DNA of 64,000 nucleotides from JADJLQ01 sp038251405 (GCA_038251405.1 JBBSBH010000026.1:1-64000), one strand, 5' to 3'. Counted from the stretch's first letter, positions 9,030 through 17,733 are shown. Program-made: numbers and translations. Notes: generated from the sequence alone by a model not told the origin.

Positions 9030-9274
9030 AAAAGATAGGTTTTATCCCTTAATTCCGATCAGACTTAAATTTGGAATTATATAATTCTTGACAAATGCAG
9101 TGAACTCGCAAAGAATCCATCACATGAAGAAAATTTTTCAGCAATCGTCAAATCTCTCAAAAGTTCAAAAGTTAATAAGCACATTTTTTTTATCGGGAAT
9201 TGACTAATGAAGTAATTGAAGTGGAAAGAATGCTGCATGAGAGAATGGACTTTAAATCCAGACTTTTAGAATGA
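9030..9274 (+). pseudogene. Decayed ParE/RelE-type toxin remnant
   Basis: Pieces of a ParE-like toxin are readable in order. A register at 9069 gives IWNYI (normally the IWNYT motif), then jumps directly to LDKCSELAKNPS, missing about 15 residues. That frame runs to NKHIFF. In an eight-T run (about 9185-9192) the register shifts, and FYRELTNEVIEVERMLHERMD continues to a stop at 9272-9274. HIIFYR, NEVIEVVRILHERMD is the hallmark C-terminus of ParE toxins. At least one in-frame stop, one deletion and one frameshift make this non-functional. The start at 9030 is approximate. No ParD partner was found upstream. Confidence 0.75.
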
Positions 9275-9422
9275 ATTTATAAGATTAGAGCTACACTTCA
9301 AAAAAAATACTACATAAATTTAAAAAAAGCTCTATTTTGGATTTTTAGAACCTTACTAGCTGCTAAAATGTTAAACTACTACGCTTATGACGACATTTAT
9401 TTTAATAAACACATAAAGACAT

Positions 9423-10505
9423 ATGAAGTATCTCTTAAGGTTTTTCTGTATCCTATTATCATTCCATCTCCCAGCCCAGGAAAGTGTAACATTTAAAGGG
9501 AAAGTGGTCGAGGTCCAGAATGATAAAGTAGTGGGTGTGCCTGGTGTAGTGGTCAGTGTAAGTGGTGAAAGCTATGATGTGACCGCCCAGGATGGGAGTT
9601 TTAAATTATATGCTCCTAAAGGTCTTGATTTTGTAACCATTACGATAAAAGGCTCCTCCAGTGCTATGATCTCGCCGTATGAAGGCAAAGTCAATATCCC
9701 GCCTATGTTTGAGCCTATTGAGATCAAACTTTGTAATGAACATAATACTAAACTCCAGGAAAAAGTAAATGCGCTGAACTCCAAAATGAGGCTTTTACAA
9801 AAATCTCAAAAATTATCAGCCCGACAATTGGAGCTCATGCATAAAACCATGCTGGATACGATTGAGCATTTTCAAGTAATGGTAGAAAAGTATCAAATGG
9901 ATATTGCCAAATCGGAGGTTAAACAGAAAGAATTACAGGATAAGATAGTAGTGCTGGAACAAAAGAATGCAGCATTAGAAGAAAAATTATTTGAGGCATT
10001 AGGTAAAAAATTTGCTTTACAACAATCCACTTTCGATGAAATCAGTAAAGGATTGAATAATTATATCTCCAGGCTTAAAGACCTTCAGCTGATCTTACCT
10101 ACTGATGCGGTGGCTTGTGTTACAAATGCATCAGGTGCTTGTGGTAAATTTTATGGATATATTGAAAAATACAATGCTGCCCGAAATTTCATCAATGACA
10201 ACAAAGACCAACAGGAGACCGCGGCCAGTCATTATTGGGATGACCCATCAGTTGCTATGCAATTGAATGCTACTTATGATTTTGTGTTGAACAAATTGCA
10301 TGAGCCCTTTTTATTTGATAAAATGAATAACACGGTCATCTCTGTATTGAAACAAAGATCACAGGGAAATATAAGTCTCAAAGCAGCTAAGAAAACGCTC
10401 CATACAAACTGCAATGAACTTTCCAATGACCTTAAGCCCTTAATCGCAGAGTTAGACTTTAAGAAAAATAAATTATATCAACTGTTTTTAAATTCCGTGC
10501 AATGA
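9423..10505 (+). CDS. Exported coiled-coil protein with N-terminal regulatory beta-domain
   Basis: 360 aa, not recognised as a named family. A signal peptide (residues 1-18, ending LPAQ) is followed by a carboxypeptidase regulatory-like fold at about 22-100 (FKGKVVEVQNDKVVGVPGV, AQDGSFKLYAP). A long coiled coil follows at about 105-195 (heptads around LQEKVNALNSKMRLLQKSQK), and a C-terminal helical region contains two Cys (VACVTNASGACGKF). It is first in a tight operon: the next gene overlaps it by four bases (ATGA at 10502) and the third is one base further on. This suggests a periplasmic or cell-surface assembly made with the lipoprotein and barrel downstream. Function unknown. Confidence 0.7.
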   Translation: MKYLLRFFCILLSFHLPAQESVTFKGKVVEVQNDKVVGVPGVVVSVSGESYDVTAQDGSFKLYAPKGLDFVTITIKGSSSAMISPYEGKVNIPPMFEPIEIKLCNEHNTKLQEKVNALNSKMRLLQKSQKLSARQLELMHKTMLDTIEHFQVMVEKYQMDIAKSEVKQKELQDKIVVLEQKNAALEEKLFEALGKKFALQQSTFDEISKGLNNYISRLKDLQLILPTDAVACVTNASGACGKFYGYIEKYNAARNFINDNKDQQETAASHYWDDPSVAMQLNATYDFVLNKLHEPFLFDKMNNTVISVLKQRSQGNISLKAAKKTLHTNCNELSNDLKPLIAELDFKKNKLYQLFLNSVQ

Positions 10506-11368
10506 AATTGAAATTATTATTATTGAGTATCGTTATTGCTTCTTTTATTTTCAATAGCTGCAATCCCAGCTGCGAGCCATTATTAGGACTAGAGGTAATG
10601 CCCAATGTAGGTACTCCCGGGACGGAAGTGCTTATTAGAGCCACTCCACTAGAATCTTTGTTGCAAAGTGATATTTCGATTTCATTTGGGAACAAACCCG
10701 TACTGAACATGAAGTTTCACCCTAATTTAGGTCTGGTGGTGACCATACCTGAAGGTGTCTCTGGTCAAACAGATCTGATTATTGCCAGCCCTGATTGTAA
10801 GGAAAAATTGAATTTTAATTCTGTAGAAACCAGTTTTTTCGAAGCAAATAAGAGCTTTATCCCACCTTCCATACCGCAAATTTTAATCCCAATAAGCCCT
10901 TTGCCAGCATTCCCTCCTTCTTTAGAAAACGCATGGCTCCATCCTGAAATGACGGATTATTGCATTTGGTTTAAATTTTTAAAAGATCCAAAAGGTAAAT
11001 GCACTAGTTCTATTGATCCTACCCAAAGCTTTGAACAATCTACTTGTAATGGATCCAATACAGCTTTGCTCTATAATAAAAACCCAATATTTGGGGTCCT
11101 GGATAAAGATAAAAACCTGGTCCATTTTTGGATAGATCGTACCAAATCACTAAATGGGAATCTAGGCGTTGAAGAGTTTATAGGAAGCTTTATAAATGTA
11201 AATGATACTCCTTATAAACAATGGCAACTATTAGCGTGCACCCCGGCACCCATGTGGAAAAGGGAGAGAAATCATATGATACTGGCTACTTCTACTTCTA
11301 CTCACCGGCAGTTATTGATTTATCAACAAGCTTTTTTGGATTCTAATTTTGGAATAGATTGTAAATAG
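10502..11368 (+). CDS. Lipoprotein with TIG/IPT-like domain
   Basis: 288 aa. The lipoprotein signal runs from MKLKLLLLSIVIASFIF to a lipobox FNSC, so Cys19 would be acylated. Residues 30-105 look like an immunoglobulin-like TIG/IPT domain (VMPNVGTPGTEVLIRATPL, ISFGNKPVLNMKF, TIPEGVSGQTDLII). The C-terminal half is unique to me. It overlaps the coiled-coil gene by four bases and is followed one base later by the barrel gene, so all three are probably translated as a set. Location is likely the outer membrane, periplasmic or surface side. Function unknown. Confidence 0.7.
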   Translation: MKLKLLLLSIVIASFIFNSCNPSCEPLLGLEVMPNVGTPGTEVLIRATPLESLLQSDISISFGNKPVLNMKFHPNLGLVVTIPEGVSGQTDLIIASPDCKEKLNFNSVETSFFEANKSFIPPSIPQILIPISPLPAFPPSLENAWLHPEMTDYCIWFKFLKDPKGKCTSSIDPTQSFEQSTCNGSNTALLYNKNPIFGVLDKDKNLVHFWIDRTKSLNGNLGVEEFIGSFINVNDTPYKQWQLLACTPAPMWKRERNHMILATSTSTHRQLLIYQQAFLDSNFGIDCK

Positions 11369-11369
11369 T

Positions 11370-12329
11370 ATGAAAATGAAGAATACTAAAATAATTCTTG
11401 TACTATGTCTTGGCTTGAATTCTATATCTGGCTATATATCTGGTCAAACCAGTAATTCATCTACAGAAAGTAAGGAAAATAAGGAGGAGAGTTTTTCATT
11501 TGGAAATATCTCACCAGTGATATTATCTAATGGCAAAGTGGAAGCTACCAACACGGCTTCACTTACTTCTTATTGGTTGACTTCCAATTTTGGCAATGTG
11601 ATTTTAGACAGATACAGGATTACCCGATTTGAAAATAATATCAATATCAATTATGGAATTTCGACCACTAAACGATGGGATATAGGTGGACAATTGAAAT
11701 ATTCAAGACTTAGACTAGATGAGCAAGCTCGGAACTCGCCATTGAAGGTCTTTGAAAAAGATGATGGCGCTAGTACTTCTTTTACAGGTTTAAGCATGGC
11801 CGGTTTGCGATTACGTGCACAACCTTTTGCTGGTATACCTGCCCTTACTTTGCAGGGTACTGTTAACTTCCCGATCTTGAAGCCAAGCTCAGAGAGGACT
11901 AACCTTAATGCAGATCGCATTCAAACTGACCTGGTAAGTACTTACTTTAAAGATCTCAGCTCAGACTTGTACATTTTTTTACAAGCAAGATATATTTTAC
12001 AAATTGCAAATCAGGACAATAAGATTACTTCCCATTTTCCGGGTATGAGTGCTTATGTGGTAAAATCATTTTTAGATCAGCGGTTATTTGTGTTTCCGGG
12101 ATTAGCATATATAGGCTCGTATGCTCAGTATCATTCGGGTGGAAGACTTAACAATCAAGCTCAATTTGTGATGGCAGGCATTGGTGCCCAATTTCAATTT
12201 AGTCAAAATCTTGGCTTGTTTTTATTTACCCAAAAGCCACTTATCTATACATCAAAGAATGTGATTTATTCTGACATTATTAAAAGCAGCTATACTGATT
12301 TTTCATTAGGTGTTCGGGTGCTTCTTTGA
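11370..12329 (+). CDS. Putative outer-membrane beta-barrel protein
   Basis: 319 aa with a signal peptide (MKMKNTKIILVLCLGLNSISGYISGQ). The mature part is rich in alternating hydrophobic/polar strands with aromatic ends (NININYGISTTKRWDIGGQLKYSR and similar) and finishes FSLGVRVLL, an outer-membrane-style C-terminus. Nothing identifies a substrate. As last gene of the three-gene operon, it would provide the outer-membrane component. It ends three bases from the convergent DUF4440-like gene. Confidence 0.65.
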   Translation: MKMKNTKIILVLCLGLNSISGYISGQTSNSSTESKENKEESFSFGNISPVILSNGKVEATNTASLTSYWLTSNFGNVILDRYRITRFENNININYGISTTKRWDIGGQLKYSRLRLDEQARNSPLKVFEKDDGASTSFTGLSMAGLRLRAQPFAGIPALTLQGTVNFPILKPSSERTNLNADRIQTDLVSTYFKDLSSDLYIFLQARYILQIANQDNKITSHFPGMSAYVVKSFLDQRLFVFPGLAYIGSYAQYHSGGRLNNQAQFVMAGIGAQFQFSQNLGLFLFTQKPLIYTSKNVIYSDIIKSSYTDFSLGVRVLL

Positions 12330-12332
12330 TTT

Positions 12333-12755
12333 TTATCTGATATGCCACTCCTTAAAAGTCTTATGCGAAACCATTTGCAGTCTTTTATCTAAAATTGCAA
12401 ACACTCTTTCATAGTTTAGGGCATACTCTGATTCCTTCTTTACCACAGTGAGTGTACCAAGTAGAATATAAATACCAGGTTTATGAATTTCTACTGTAAC
12501 AGAGTCATGAGTTCTGGAAATATAATTGTTGCCAGGTTTTAGGATACTATTCAGCCAGCTTTCTCTGCCTTCGACTAATCCTGTTCCGTGGCTAAATACA
12601 AAATCATCCGAGTAAACTTGCTTTAAAAGTGAGGTATCTTTTTTAACAACGGCATTATCGATAGATTGGTTAAAATGGATGAGATCTTGTGCAGTAAATT
12701 GGGCGTTTATAAAGTGTGAAATGCAAACGATACATATTATAAATACTTGTTTCAT
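12333..12755 (-). CDS. Secreted DUF4440/SnoaL-like (NTF2-fold) protein
   Basis: 140 aa with a signal peptide (MKQVFIICIVCISHFINAQ) and an NTF2-like cone fold. A helical start (FNQSIDNAVVKKDTSLLKQVYSDDFVFSHGTG) is followed by strands TVEIHKPGIYILLGTLTV and NYERVFAILDKRLQMVSHKTF. Family members are mostly of unknown function, and a few are isomerases or hydrolases. It is last in the aroB-pcm transcription unit, seven bases after pcm, but export makes a functional link to these cytosolic enzymes unlikely. Confidence 0.75.
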   Translation of the reverse strand: MKQVFIICIVCISHFINAQFTAQDLIHFNQSIDNAVVKKDTSLLKQVYSDDFVFSHGTGLVEGRESWLNSILKPGNNYISRTHDSVTVEIHKPGIYILLGTLTVVKKESEYALNYERVFAILDKRLQMVSHKTFKEWHIR

Positions 12756-12762
12756 ATATTGA

Positions 12763-13410
12763 TTACTTATTTATTCCTACCAAAAATGGTACAAACCTAA
12801 ACAATCCATGCGTCTCTTCTTCAGTGGTTCCATCAGCCTTTTTATATATTCTCTTCATTATCTGATCTTCGCCATTATCTACTGGTATTACCATTAATCC
12901 ATTTGGACTTAATTGGTCCAATAGACTAGTTGGAATAAAAGGAGCTCCGCAGGTAACCAGTATTTTGTCGAAAGGTGCGTTTTTGGGCAATCCTTCGAAC
13001 CCGTCTTTTAAGTAACACCTGATGGCCTGATACCCGTATTTTTTTAAAAATGAAGCGGTCTGATGAAATAACTTTTCTTGTCTTTCCAGCGTATATACTT
13101 TTGCTCCCAACTCATGCAATATAGCAGCCTGATATCCACTGCCGGTACCAATTTCTAAAACTTTGTCTCCCGGGTGAATATCCAATAGTTGAGTCTGAAA
13201 TGCAACGGTATAAGGTTGGCTAATAGTTTGATCACTCCCGATGGGAAACGGCACATCTTTATAAGCCCAGGATTCAAAGCCTTGTGGTACAAACCAATGT
13301 CTGGGTACTTTATTCAGAGCATTCAATATGGGTTCATTCAATACTTTTTTGGCCCTGAGTTCTTCTACCAATTTTTTTCGCATTCCTTTATGTACGTGGC
13401 TATCTTGCAT
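12763..13410 (-). CDS. pcm: Protein-L-isoaspartate O-methyltransferase
   Basis: 215 aa, standard PCMT length. Diagnostic segments are GSDQTISQPYTVAFQTQLL (substrate-binding loop), KVLEIGTGSGYQAAIL (SAM motif I), VYTLER (ribose-binding acidic residue) and PFDKILVTCGAPFIP. The enzyme methylates isoaspartyl residues in damaged proteins so they can revert to aspartate. It sits nine bases after aroB and seven bases before the DUF4440-like gene, so the three are probably one mRNA. Cytosolic. Confidence 0.95.
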   Translation of the reverse strand: MQDSHVHKGMRKKLVEELRAKKVLNEPILNALNKVPRHWFVPQGFESWAYKDVPFPIGSDQTISQPYTVAFQTQLLDIHPGDKVLEIGTGSGYQAAILHELGAKVYTLERQEKLFHQTASFLKKYGYQAIRCYLKDGFEGLPKNAPFDKILVTCGAPFIPTSLLDQLSPNGLMVIPVDNGEDQIMKRIYKKADGTTEEETHGLFRFVPFLVGINK

Positions 13411-13419
13411 GTAATGAGG

Positions 13420-14454
13420 TTAATTTAGGTCTTTAAGTTGCGATTCATCCAATAAAATATCCCACTGGCTATCTCCAATTTTTTTTAACAGAGAAAAGCT
13501 AATCTTTCCATTACTGTTTTTTTTGTCTTGCTTCATGATAGGAATAGTATTTTCAATACTGAAAACAGGGGGTGCGCCAAATATTTTTTCAATATAATCA
13601 ATAATCTGCTCCTCGTCTTTCATTGATAGACCCATATATCTGGATGATAATTTTGATTCATAGATCATACCTGCAGCAATTGCTTCACCATGCAATAAGG
13701 GCGAATTGGTCTCCAGGAGTAGACTTTCAATAGCATGGCCGATGGTATGACCAAAGTTGAGTAGTTTTCTGATTCCTTTTTCGTAAGGATCGGCAATTAC
13801 AATTTTTCGCTTTACTTCCAGTGATCTCCTGATAATAGCAGCCCAGTCTTGTGACCTTAAATCTGTAATTTGAGACAGTTCCTTCCAATGATCCCCGTCA
13901 GCAATGAGACAATGTTTTATTACTTCAGCATAACCACTTCTTAATTCGCGATGAGGAAGTGTATTTAGAAATATGGGGTCGATCAATACTGCTATGGGGA
14001 AATTAAAGACACCAATATGATTTTTAAAACTTTCAAAATCAATCCCCAGTTTTCCACCAATGGATGCATCTACCTGGCTTAATAAGGTGGTGGGTATTTG
14101 AATAAAATCTATGCCTCGCTTATAGGTAGATGCACAAAAACCTCCAATATCACCTATCACGCCTCCTCCCAGATTAATCATCATGCTATTTCTATCCAAC
14201 TGAGCAGTAGTCATAGCCTTCCAGATATCCATACAGGTATGAATATTTTTATTCAATTCTCCGGCTCTTATTTTATATATATAATGCTTTCGATGTTGAA
14301 CCACCTTTTGTATTAGAGGCAAGCAATATGAATATGTATTCTCATCTGTTAAAATAAATAGGGAGGAATCAGGAGCTTGTTGAATGTACTCGTCCAAAGA
14401 GTCTGTGATTTTGCCTAAGACTATATTGTATTCTGAAACAGGAATTTTTTCCAT
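13420..14454 (-). CDS. aroB: 3-dehydroquinate synthase
   Basis: 344 aa, slightly shorter than many homologues. Converts DAHP to 3-dehydroquinate, step two of the shikimate pathway, using NAD and a divalent metal. Signatures are NLGGGVIGDIGGFCASTYKRG (NAD-binding), IPTTLLSQVDASIGGK, RSGYAEVIKH (metal Glu), LNFGHTIGHAIE (metal His) and HGEAIAAGM (third metal His). First gene of an operon with pcm and a DUF4440-like gene. A -7 element is present upstream at 14479-14486. Confidence 0.96.
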   Translation of the reverse strand: MEKIPVSEYNIVLGKITDSLDEYIQQAPDSSLFILTDENTYSYCLPLIQKVVQHRKHYIYKIRAGELNKNIHTCMDIWKAMTTAQLDRNSMMINLGGGVIGDIGGFCASTYKRGIDFIQIPTTLLSQVDASIGGKLGIDFESFKNHIGVFNFPIAVLIDPIFLNTLPHRELRSGYAEVIKHCLIADGDHWKELSQITDLRSQDWAAIIRRSLEVKRKIVIADPYEKGIRKLLNFGHTIGHAIESLLLETNSPLLHGEAIAAGMIYESKLSSRYMGLSMKDEEQIIDYIEKIFGAPPVFSIENTIPIMKQDKKNSNGKISFSLLKKIGDSQWDILLDESQLKDLN

Positions 14455-14478
14455 TTATTAATATAAAGGTCTATTGGT

Positions 14479-14486
14479 CAAAGATA
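14479..14486 (-). promoter_or_regulatory. Bacteroidota -7 box for aroB
   Basis: On the minus strand this reads TATCTTTG, matching TAnnTTTG, 24 bases before the aroB ATG. I see no good -33 TTTG at the expected distance, so confidence is moderate. Confidence 0.45.
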
Positions 14487-14585
14487 TCTATTTGGTAGTT
14501 CTTCGATGATACCATATGTGTATTCAAATGCTAAAACGGGAATCATGTTCGTCTGCAAGATATTGACGAATCAGTAAATACGGTA

Positions 14586-15356
14586 TCATTCTAAGAAATC
14601 AATTTGGATCATTTCATCTACCGCCAAACCCAGCATACTGGCAGCACACCCTCCGTTTATGGCAATTTCAAGATGATCAAATGAATTAAATAGGCAGAGC
14701 GATTCACCTGCAGGGACATCCTGGTATGTGTAACTAATTTTAGAAATAGGGTCGTTGCGCTTAATAAAAATGGAAAAATGCCGACCTGCTCTGACCTTTT
14801 CAAATTGCTCCCGGGTAATATTAATTACCACATTTTCATAATGATCGATATATATCACAGAGCCGCGAATCATGTATTTATTGATGACGGGATGCAATTG
14901 AATACGCATAATCATATTCCTGACCTCTGATCCGAATGTATGCAGTGACCGATGAGATAAAATCAGATCAATAATATTGGAAAGAGATTTCTTAACTGAA
15001 AAAGACCTTTGGTCTTCATCAAAATATTCGTAAATCTGGTTGGGTAATTTATCAAAGGCAAGGCTAAAGACTCCATTATTGGGGCCAATGAAGATATATC
15101 CTTCCTGCTCGAAAACCAGGTATGATCCGTTTTTGTTGTAATTGTTTAAAACACTAATTATATGTATAGTACCTTTAGGGGTATCTTTATAAGTATTCTT
15201 CAATATCCAGCCGGCACTTACAATATCATGCGGTTTGATATGATGGGTAAGATCTATAAATTGGACATTGGGCTGCCTTGATAAAATAGACCCTTTTATT
15301 TGCCCGAGGTACGGATCAGTAGTGCCAAAATCGGTAATCAGTGAAACCCATGCCAT
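14586..15356 (-). CDS. SAM hydroxide adenosyltransferase (DUF62 family)
   Basis: 256 aa from the ATG beginning MAWVSLITDFGTTDPYLGQIKG. The family start VSLITDFG with the catalytic/ligand Asp, then FIDLTHHI, the FIGPNNGVFSLAF segment and the late VINI/GxS-type C-terminal barrel identify the fluorinase/chlorinase superfamily. Most members hydrolyse SAM to adenosine and methionine rather than halogenate; I see no sign of the halogenase-specific loop. An open frame extends to 15392, but the first twelve residues are not homologous. It is divergent from phoH. Confidence 0.9.
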   Translation of the reverse strand: MAWVSLITDFGTTDPYLGQIKGSILSRQPNVQFIDLTHHIKPHDIVSAGWILKNTYKDTPKGTIHIISVLNNYNKNGSYLVFEQEGYIFIGPNNGVFSLAFDKLPNQIYEYFDEDQRSFSVKKSLSNIIDLILSHRSLHTFGSEVRNMIMRIQLHPVINKYMIRGSVIYIDHYENVVINITREQFEKVRAGRHFSIFIKRNDPISKISYTYQDVPAGESLCLFNSFDHLEIAINGGCAASMLGLAVDEMIQIDFLE

Positions 15357-15411
15357 GCAATTATTGTTTTTTAGTAAATTTGATTCGACCAATGTTAAAA
15401 CTAGCCTGCCT

Positions 15412-15419
15412 CAAAAGTA
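15412..15419 (-). promoter_or_regulatory. Candidate -7 box for the SAM hydrolase gene
   Basis: The minus strand reads TACTTTTG (TAnnTTTG), 56 bases before the preferred ATG. No clear -33 partner. Confidence 0.4.
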
Positions 15420-15458
15420 CATATTATTTAAAAACTTAATATATTTAATAATAACTCT

Positions 15459-16505
15459 TTGGATAAAATTTCTGAAATCAATCTTACCATAGAAGGTATA
15501 GAACTAATAGATCTCTTAGGAGAAAACAATTCAAAACTTAATCTTATTCGTAAAACCTTTCCAGATGTGCAGATTACATCGCGTGGAAGTGTACTCAAAT
15601 TAGTAGGGGATAAAAAGGATACCCAGGATGTAAAAGCTAAGTTTGAATTGTTGGTCCGCTATTTGAGAGAGCATCATGAATTGTCTACCCATACTGTAGA
15701 AGATCTGTTAGCGGGATCTAATCCATTTGATGTGCGTGTAAATGTAGCAGATGATCAGTCCATCATCTTACATGGAAGGGAGGGCAGAGCTATTAGAGCT
15801 AAAACCAAAAATCAAAAGACTATGGTAGAAGCTGCTGATACGCATGATATTTTATTTGCAGTTGGCCCAGCAGGTACGGGGAAGACCTACACCGCTGTAG
15901 CTTTAGCAGTGAGGGCCTTGAAGAATAGACTCGTAAAGAAGATAGTTTTAACAAGGCCAGCTGTAGAAGCAGGGGAAAACCTGGGATTTTTGCCCGGAGA
16001 TTTAAAAGAAAAGATAGACCCTTACCTACGGCCGTTATACGACGCATTAGACGACATGATACCTGCTGATAAATTAGCACAGTTTATGGAGACCAGAATC
16101 ATTGAGATTGCCCCTCTGGCTTATATGCGGGGTAGGACAATTGACAATGCATATATCATTTTAGATGAAGCTCAAAATGCCACTCCACTCCAAATAAAAA
16201 TGTTTTTGACCAGGCTGGGCCCCAATGCAAAATGTATCATCACCGGCGATCTTTCGCAGATTGATTTACCCAGAAACCAGAGATCTGGTCTTGCTCAAGC
16301 CATTTCGTTACTTTCAAATATAAATGGGATAGCTAAAATAGAACTCACCACCGAAGATGTAGTAAGACATCGGCTGGTAAAGGAAATAATTAAAGCTTAT
16401 GGGCGAGAGCAATCCAGGTATAGGCATGAAGATGAAATTGAAAATATGAGTGAGCATAAAGGAGAAGGGTTTGTTCCCAGAGCACAGGAGTCCAAAGAAG
16501 AATAA
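15459..16505 (+). CDS. PhoH family ATPase, TTG start
   Basis: 348 aa. An N-terminal KH-like half (about 1-110) precedes a P-loop ATPase: GPAGTGKT at 136-143 (Walker A), ILDEAQ at 234-239 (Walker B) and ITGDLSQIDLP as sensor. PhoH proteins are cytosolic, RNA-associated helicase/ATPase-like proteins linked to phosphate stress. There is no ATG or GTG in frame between the upstream stop at 15429 and the conserved N-terminus, so TTG at 15459 is the only conventional start. It is divergent from the SAM hydrolase gene and is followed by an ECF sigma factor about 95 bases later. Confidence 0.93.
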   Translation: MDKISEINLTIEGIELIDLLGENNSKLNLIRKTFPDVQITSRGSVLKLVGDKKDTQDVKAKFELLVRYLREHHELSTHTVEDLLAGSNPFDVRVNVADDQSIILHGREGRAIRAKTKNQKTMVEAADTHDILFAVGPAGTGKTYTAVALAVRALKNRLVKKIVLTRPAVEAGENLGFLPGDLKEKIDPYLRPLYDALDDMIPADKLAQFMETRIIEIAPLAYMRGRTIDNAYIILDEAQNATPLQIKMFLTRLGPNAKCIITGDLSQIDLPRNQRSGLAQAISLLSNINGIAKIELTTEDVVRHRLVKEIIKAYGREQSRYRHEDEIENMSEHKGEGFVPRAQESKEE

Positions 16506-16599
16506 CCAGATTAAATATTTTTTATCCTCTATACAACCTTTTTGCAATAATCTGCACTAATCTATAATACAGATTGATTTTTAGATTCGAATTTAATAA

Positions 16600-17115
16600 A
16601 TGAGTCTCATTGATAAAACATTAGTGGCAACCTTTCTTGCTTCCAGAGATGAGTGGGTGTTTAAAGGCATTTATAATAGACATCATAATGCACTCTGGAG
16701 AGTAGCAATGTATTTGACAAATGATAAAGTAGTGTCAGCAGATCTGGTGCAGGAGACATGGCTAAAGGCTACAAAAGGGCTGGAAATGTTCCAATGGAAG
16801 TCGAGTCTCAGGACTTGGATGATTAAAATTTTATTCAATACGCATAAAGAATTTATCAGACAAAAAAAATACGTTGAAGACATAGATCAGGTAAAAAATA
16901 TAAATGATTTAAAAGTAGACCGAATACAAATGCAATTGGACCATAGAAGCATTCTAAATCAAATGCCTGAAGGTTATAAATCTATACTCCTGTTACACGA
17001 TGTGGAAGGATATACACACGAAGAAATTGCTCGCATCATGGATATTGCTGAAGGTACCAGTAAAAGTCAACTGCACCATGCCAGAAAAAAGTATAGATCA
17101 CTATTAGATATATAG
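16600..17115 (+). CDS. ECF-type RNA polymerase sigma factor
   Basis: 171 aa with sigma region 2 (FKGIYNRHHNALWRVAMYLT, then DLVQETWLKATKGLEMF and LRTWMIKILFNTHKEFIRQ) and region 4 (LNQMPEGYKSILLLHDVEGYTHEEIARIM, AEGTSKSQLHHARKKY). It directs RNA polymerase to a special promoter set. The next gene starts two bases after its stop and encodes a single-pass membrane protein with an N-terminal cytosolic tail, the position of an anti-sigma factor. Confidence 0.93.
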   Translation: MSLIDKTLVATFLASRDEWVFKGIYNRHHNALWRVAMYLTNDKVVSADLVQETWLKATKGLEMFQWKSSLRTWMIKILFNTHKEFIRQKKYVEDIDQVKNINDLKVDRIQMQLDHRSILNQMPEGYKSILLLHDVEGYTHEEIARIMDIAEGTSKSQLHHARKKYRSLLDI

Positions 17116-17117
17116 CC

Positions 17118-17717
17118 ATGAATAAAAATTTTGAAGAAAGGAAATACCTGTCAAATCTAAAATCCAATGCGCAAAAGGAGACATCACCATATTATTTAAA
17201 GTCTAAAATTATTTTAAAAATGAAAGAAGAAAATTTAATACGGGCATATACTCCATTGGTATATAAGTCTGTTGGAGGAATTTCTTTAGCTGTTTTACTT
17301 TTAGTCGGAGCTATTGCCATAGGCTTCATAATAGGCAAAAAGAGTCATCCTATCCAATCGTCAGCTTCAACGAGTATTAATGATCATCAATATATACTCT
17401 TTGTAAAAAATGATGATGTGCCACCTCCAGATCCTATGCAACAGGTAAGAGAATATGGAAACTGGTTAAAGAAAATTAAAGCTGAAAGAATAGCTGATGG
17501 GGAGCATTTATTTGCCAATGGGTGGTTGCTTTCCAGTATTGCAGATAAAAATGTACAAGTGCAACCGTTTGAACAGCTTCCCGGCTCTGAACAAGTAGGT
17601 GGTTATTTTACATTTAATGCCCATAGTGAATCCGATGCTATAGCGATCGCCCGTAGTTGTCCACATCTCAATTACCATGGCACACTTGAACTGAGAGAAA
17701 TCCATACAAACGAATGA
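17118..17717 (+). CDS. Membrane protein with extracytoplasmic YCII-like domain, probable anti-sigma partner
   Basis: 199 aa. A basic cytosolic tail (1-50) and one membrane span at 51-74 (SVGGISLAVLLLVGAIAIGFIIGKK) are followed by a YCII/DGPF-like domain at about 91-199. The latter shows YILFVKNDD, QVREYGNWLKKIKAERIADGEHLFANGW, GGYFTFNAHSESDAIAIARSCPHL and LELREI. YCII domains are usually soluble and stand-alone, so tethering one outside the membrane behind an ECF sigma gene is unusual. I infer that the tail binds the sigma factor and the YCII domain senses something. No conserved zinc anti-sigma motif is visible. Confidence 0.7.
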   Translation: MNKNFEERKYLSNLKSNAQKETSPYYLKSKIILKMKEENLIRAYTPLVYKSVGGISLAVLLLVGAIAIGFIIGKKSHPIQSSASTSINDHQYILFVKNDDVPPPDPMQQVREYGNWLKKIKAERIADGEHLFANGWLLSSIADKNVQVQPFEQLPGSEQVGGYFTFNAHSESDAIAIARSCPHLNYHGTLELREIHTNE

Positions 17718-17733
17718 TGTAAAATTTATGCTT

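Noticed and set aside
14586..15356. SAM hydrolase gene considered as a halogenase
   Set aside because: Family resemblance is to the widespread hydroxide adenosyltransferases; nothing in the sequence points to the rare halogenating branch.
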